In this document: positions 12,699-14,594 of the stretch, one piece after another
Layout: the number at the start of each line of letters is the position of its first letter
How positions within the stretch are numbered: position 1 is the first letter of the stretch
Assembly (NCBI GenBank): GCA_005239585.1
Contig: SBBU01000322.1
Location: 1 to 14,594 of the forward strand
Source of the DNA: Planctomycetaceae bacterium
GTDB lineage: Bacteria; Planctomycetota; MHYJ01; SBBU01
DNA length: 14,594 bases
Direction: 5' to 3'
Position numbers and translations under genes: made by a program
Notes under the pieces: model-generated
The model's input: the letters and a program-made list of their open reading frames with translations, nothing else
Databases searched by the model: none
Told to the model about the DNA's origin: nothing

Positions 12699-13112
12699 TC
12701 AAAACTCTGTTCTGAATACTGTTTGTTTGCTCTTTAAAAAATCTTCCAATCGGCTGGCAATATGTTTGTATCTTGGCTCTGGAAGGTTGTCAAAGGTGAA
12801 ATAACGGCACTCTGAAGTCTCGTTGGTTGTGGGCTTGATTTCACCGCCAGTAATCTCTGCCTCAAAAGTAACAACAAGTTTACTCTCATTTGGATTAGTA
12901 TAAATGCCCACAACTCGCTTTAAACGTACATCAAGTCCTGTTTCTTCTTTGACTTCACGAATAGTTGCCTGATCAATCGACTCACCTGCCTCCATATAGC
13001 CTCCGGGGAGGCTCCAGTATTGATTGGCATAATTTTGTTTTACAAGGAGGACTGATTTCTCTTTACAAATAAAGCCTAGTCCTACAATTTTAGATCTATG
13101 TTTTTCGTTCAC
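12699..13112 (-). CDS. Nudix hydrolase
   Basis: The product has 137 residues, a typical compact Nudix protein. The Nudix box GX5EX7REUXEEXGU is complete at residues 38-60: G38, E44, R52, E53, E56, E57, G59, with Leu as the last U. Such enzymes hydrolyse nucleoside diphosphates linked to another group (oxidised dNTPs, ADP-ribose, NADH, nucleotide sugars), using Mg2+ held by the REXXEE helix. The substrate cannot be told from the sequence; the 'LPGGYMEAGES' lead-in is common to ADP-ribose and MutT-like groups alike. The GTG start at 13112 has no good ribosome site but lies 8 nt after the stop of the HAD gene, so re-initiation or coupled translation is likely. The role is probably housekeeping and unrelated to the radical SAM unit. 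Confidence 0.92.
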   Translation of the reverse strand: MNEKHRSKIVGLGFICKEKSVLLVKQNYANQYWSLPGGYMEAGESIDQATIREVKEETGLDVRLKRVVGIYTNPNESKLVVTFEAEITGGEIKPTTNETSECRYFTFDNLPEPRYKHIASRLEDFLKSKQTVFRTEF

Positions 13113-13120
13113 AGTTTGAG

Positions 13121-13804
13121 TTATTGTAAAAGGTTTAAAATTTCATGCAGTGATTTTATGGTTGGTCCAGACCAGTATTCCACAGCGACGTCAAAAGATG
13201 TGTATTCACTCTCCCTGAGAAATCTGATGAGCACAGGGTTCATTCCTGCAGCTGAAGCGCCGCGCAGCTCCTCACACACACCATCACCGACATAAAGGCA
13301 CTCTTTCGGCATGACCGAAAGTTTTTCGCATGTGAGCAAATATATATTTAGGTCAGGTTTTTTCAAACCAACAGAACAGGAAAAGATCGGAAAATCCACC
13401 AGCTCAGCGAGCGGGGTTTTTATCCATAGAGTTGGTACCTCAGGTGAGCAATTGCTTATCAATCCGATCTTATATTTCTGCTCTCGTAGTTTGTTGAGCG
13501 TTGACAATGCAAAAGGCTGAGGTGTGAGTGACTTGGCAGTTTCATTGAGCATAATTTCTGCTGCTTTATTTATCTCTTGTTGGTTATGTTTTGCTGCCAT
13601 GCTAATGCTTATGTATTTTAAAAGTTCATGCAGATCAGATGCGTGATGTTCTAGGTTATCAACAAGTTTTTTCCATAAATGCACAAAGGCAATAGGGTCT
13701 ATTCTCAAGCTTTGGGCAACTAGCGAAAGCGCACGGTGATAATTGGCGGGTGAGCCTTTTACGAGGGTGCCAAATAGATCAAAGATTATTGCCTTATATT
13801 TCAT
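13121..13804 (-). CDS. HAD-superfamily hydrolase (haloacid dehalogenase-like, subfamily IA)
   Basis: The product has 227 residues. Motif I is 'FDLFGTL' with nucleophile D9; the usual second Asp (D+2) is F11, as in a branch of subfamily IA that includes haloacid dehalogenase-like proteins. Motif II is the Ser of 'LISNCS' (S117), motif III the Lys of 'GLKKPD' (148-149), and motif IV 'VGDGVCEEL' (D174, E178/E179). Residues about 16-95 form the alpha-helical cap of type C1. Phosphatase or dehalogenase activity on a small metabolite is expected. With Phe at D+2, plain phosphatase chemistry is less certain, because that Asp is the general acid/base in phosphatases. It is followed 8 nt later by the Nudix gene, and the two are likely co-transcribed. 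The superfamily is secure, the substrate unknown. Confidence 0.9.
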   Translation of the reverse strand: MKYKAIIFDLFGTLVKGSPANYHRALSLVAQSLRIDPIAFVHLWKKLVDNLEHHASDLHELLKYISISMAAKHNQQEINKAAEIMLNETAKSLTPQPFALSTLNKLREQKYKIGLISNCSPEVPTLWIKTPLAELVDFPIFSCSVGLKKPDLNIYLLTCEKLSVMPKECLYVGDGVCEELRGASAAGMNPVLIRFLRESEYTSFDVAVEYWSGPTIKSLHEILNLLQ

Positions 13805-13838
13805 TGTACAAATGCAGTCTCTTCAAATTTAGCTCTCA

Positions 13839-13868
13839 ACTATAGGTTAAGTGACAGATTTTGAACAA
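13839..13868 (-). promoter_or_regulatory. Possible promoter for the HAD-Nudix pair
   Basis: The minus strand has TTGTTC (13868-13863), an 18-nt spacer and TATAGT (13844-13839). The -10 is good, the -35 weak (3 of 6). It lies in the 77-bp gap between the WD40 and HAD genes, leaving a leader of about 28 nt. Confidence 0.3.
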
Positions 13869-13881
13869 AATTAGAGTTGCG

Positions 13882-14594
13882 CTATTCTACCTTCCATATC
13901 TTTATTGTGCAATCCATTGCGCCAGCGCTGGAGATAATAGTCCCATTTGCTACAGAAAGATGCATGATTCGAGCTTTATGTGCCCTGATAATTTTTTGGT
14001 CTTTGGTCTCGATGTTAATGATTATTATGTTTCCTTGATCATCACCACAGATGACAAATTTCGAGTCTTCACTTAAAATTGCCAAGGTTACCTTTTTATC
14101 AACTGTGATTTTTTTTGTTGCTTTTAGATTTGTGGCGTTCCAGATCATTATGGTTTTGTCTCCGCCGGTTGATATTAGTTGCTTACTATCGCTTGAAAAA
14201 CGAACAGCTTGTGTGTCCAGATGGTGGGGTCTTTCCAGTTTTCTTTCAGTATATGAGGCATCCAGCTTTATAAGTTTGATTATTCCTCCCCACGAAGACG
14301 CAGCAAGTAGATTTCCGTCTGGTGTGATGTCAACAGAGTTTACATCTTGCTTTGCAATTTCTATCTCTTTTATGATTTGCTCTTTAATAAGATCAAATAC
14401 AATCAGTTGGCCCTTGGTTGTACCTACAAAGATAGTGTTGTTATCATGCGAAAATTTTGCAGAGGATGGGATTAGGGGGGGATAGTTTTTAGTTAGTTGG
14501 ATATACTTGCCTTTGCAGCTATCATTATTGAAGAGGTAAAGAGTACCGTCTGCATTACAGGAAAGTACATTTTTGCCATCATTTGATAATGTCA
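13882..14594 (-). CDS. WD40-repeat beta-propeller protein (5' end outside window)
   Basis: The minus-strand frame ending at TAG 13882-13884 stays open to the window edge, so the start lies beyond 14594 and the ATG at 14148 is internal. About 236 residues are visible, spanning six propeller blades. Each has the WD40 signature of a 'V/A-x-F-S-x-D' strand, a central 'L-[IV]-[SA]-x-x-x-D/G' turn and a closing 'I-x-[IVL]-[WF/I]' strand. Examples are 'VRFSSDSKQLISTGGDK' followed by 'TIMIWN', 'VDITPDGNLLAASS', 'AKFSHDNNTIFVGTT' and the terminal 'CTIKIWKVE'. WD40 propellers are protein-interaction platforms. The N-terminus is missing, so a signal peptide or fused kinase domain (common in planctomycetes) cannot be excluded. 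It lies 77 bp upstream of the HAD gene. Confidence 0.88.
   Translation of the reverse strand, partial: TLSNDGKNVLSCNADGTLYLFNNDSCKGKYIQLTKNYPPLIPSSAKFSHDNNTIFVGTTKGQLIVFDLIKEQIIKEIEIAKQDVNSVDITPDGNLLAASSWGGIIKLIKLDASYTERKLERPHHLDTQAVRFSSDSKQLISTGGDKTIMIWNATNLKATKKITVDKKVTLAILSEDSKFVICGDDQGNIIIINIETKDQKIIRAHKARIMHLSVANGTIISSAGAMDCTIKIWKVE

Overview
The window reads as a piece of an AT-rich bacterial chromosome, probably from an anaerobic or microaerophilic, uncultured lineage. Planctomycetota or a close relative is my best guess, at low confidence. The clues are several exported proteins with very short signal peptides, HEAT-repeat and WD40 proteins beside metabolic genes, and proteins built from repeated 'G-x-L-x-G' beta motifs, as in many planctomycete proteins of unknown function. 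No 16S rRNA, tRNA, mobile element or CRISPR array was found, so the taxonomy is inference.

Layout. Positions 1-2755 (plus strand) hold two tandem paralogous proteins with a striking cysteine-rich tail (the first cut by the window edge), then two translationally coupled DUF35-type zinc-ribbon/OB-fold genes. From 2752 to the right edge every gene is on the minus strand. In transcription order (right to left) these are: a WD40 beta-propeller gene cut by the right edge; a HAD-family hydrolase; a Nudix hydrolase; an exported HEAT-tailed protein of unknown function coupled by a TAATG overlap to a radical SAM/SPASM enzyme; a second exported protein with a related HEAT-like module; a CobD/HisC-like fold-type-I PLP protein; an exported HEAT-repeat protein coupled by a TAATG overlap to CbiET (precorrin-6B methyltransferase/decarboxylase); and purD. 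The two blocks converge on a shared CTAG that supplies both stop codons.

How the genes may work together. CbiET and the CobD-like gene point to cobalamin biosynthesis. However, the CobD-like protein lacks both the PLP-anchoring lysine and the PLP-pyridine aspartate, and the CbiT half of CbiET departs from consensus in its SAM-binding loop, so the local B12 module may be decaying or repurposed. The most system-like unit is the pair at 10300-12620: a SPASM radical SAM enzyme coupled to a protein with a leader-like N-terminus, an internal export signal and a HEAT tail, followed by another exported protein with the same kind of tail. This looks like a maturase with its protein target(s), but no known family name could be given from sequence alone.

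Regulation. A good sigma70-type promoter precedes purD so closely that its mRNA may be leaderless. Another precedes the CobD-like gene, with a strong Shine-Dalgarno. A diverged 60-70 bp element is present upstream of both promoters. A GC-rich 12-bp hairpin follows CbiET.
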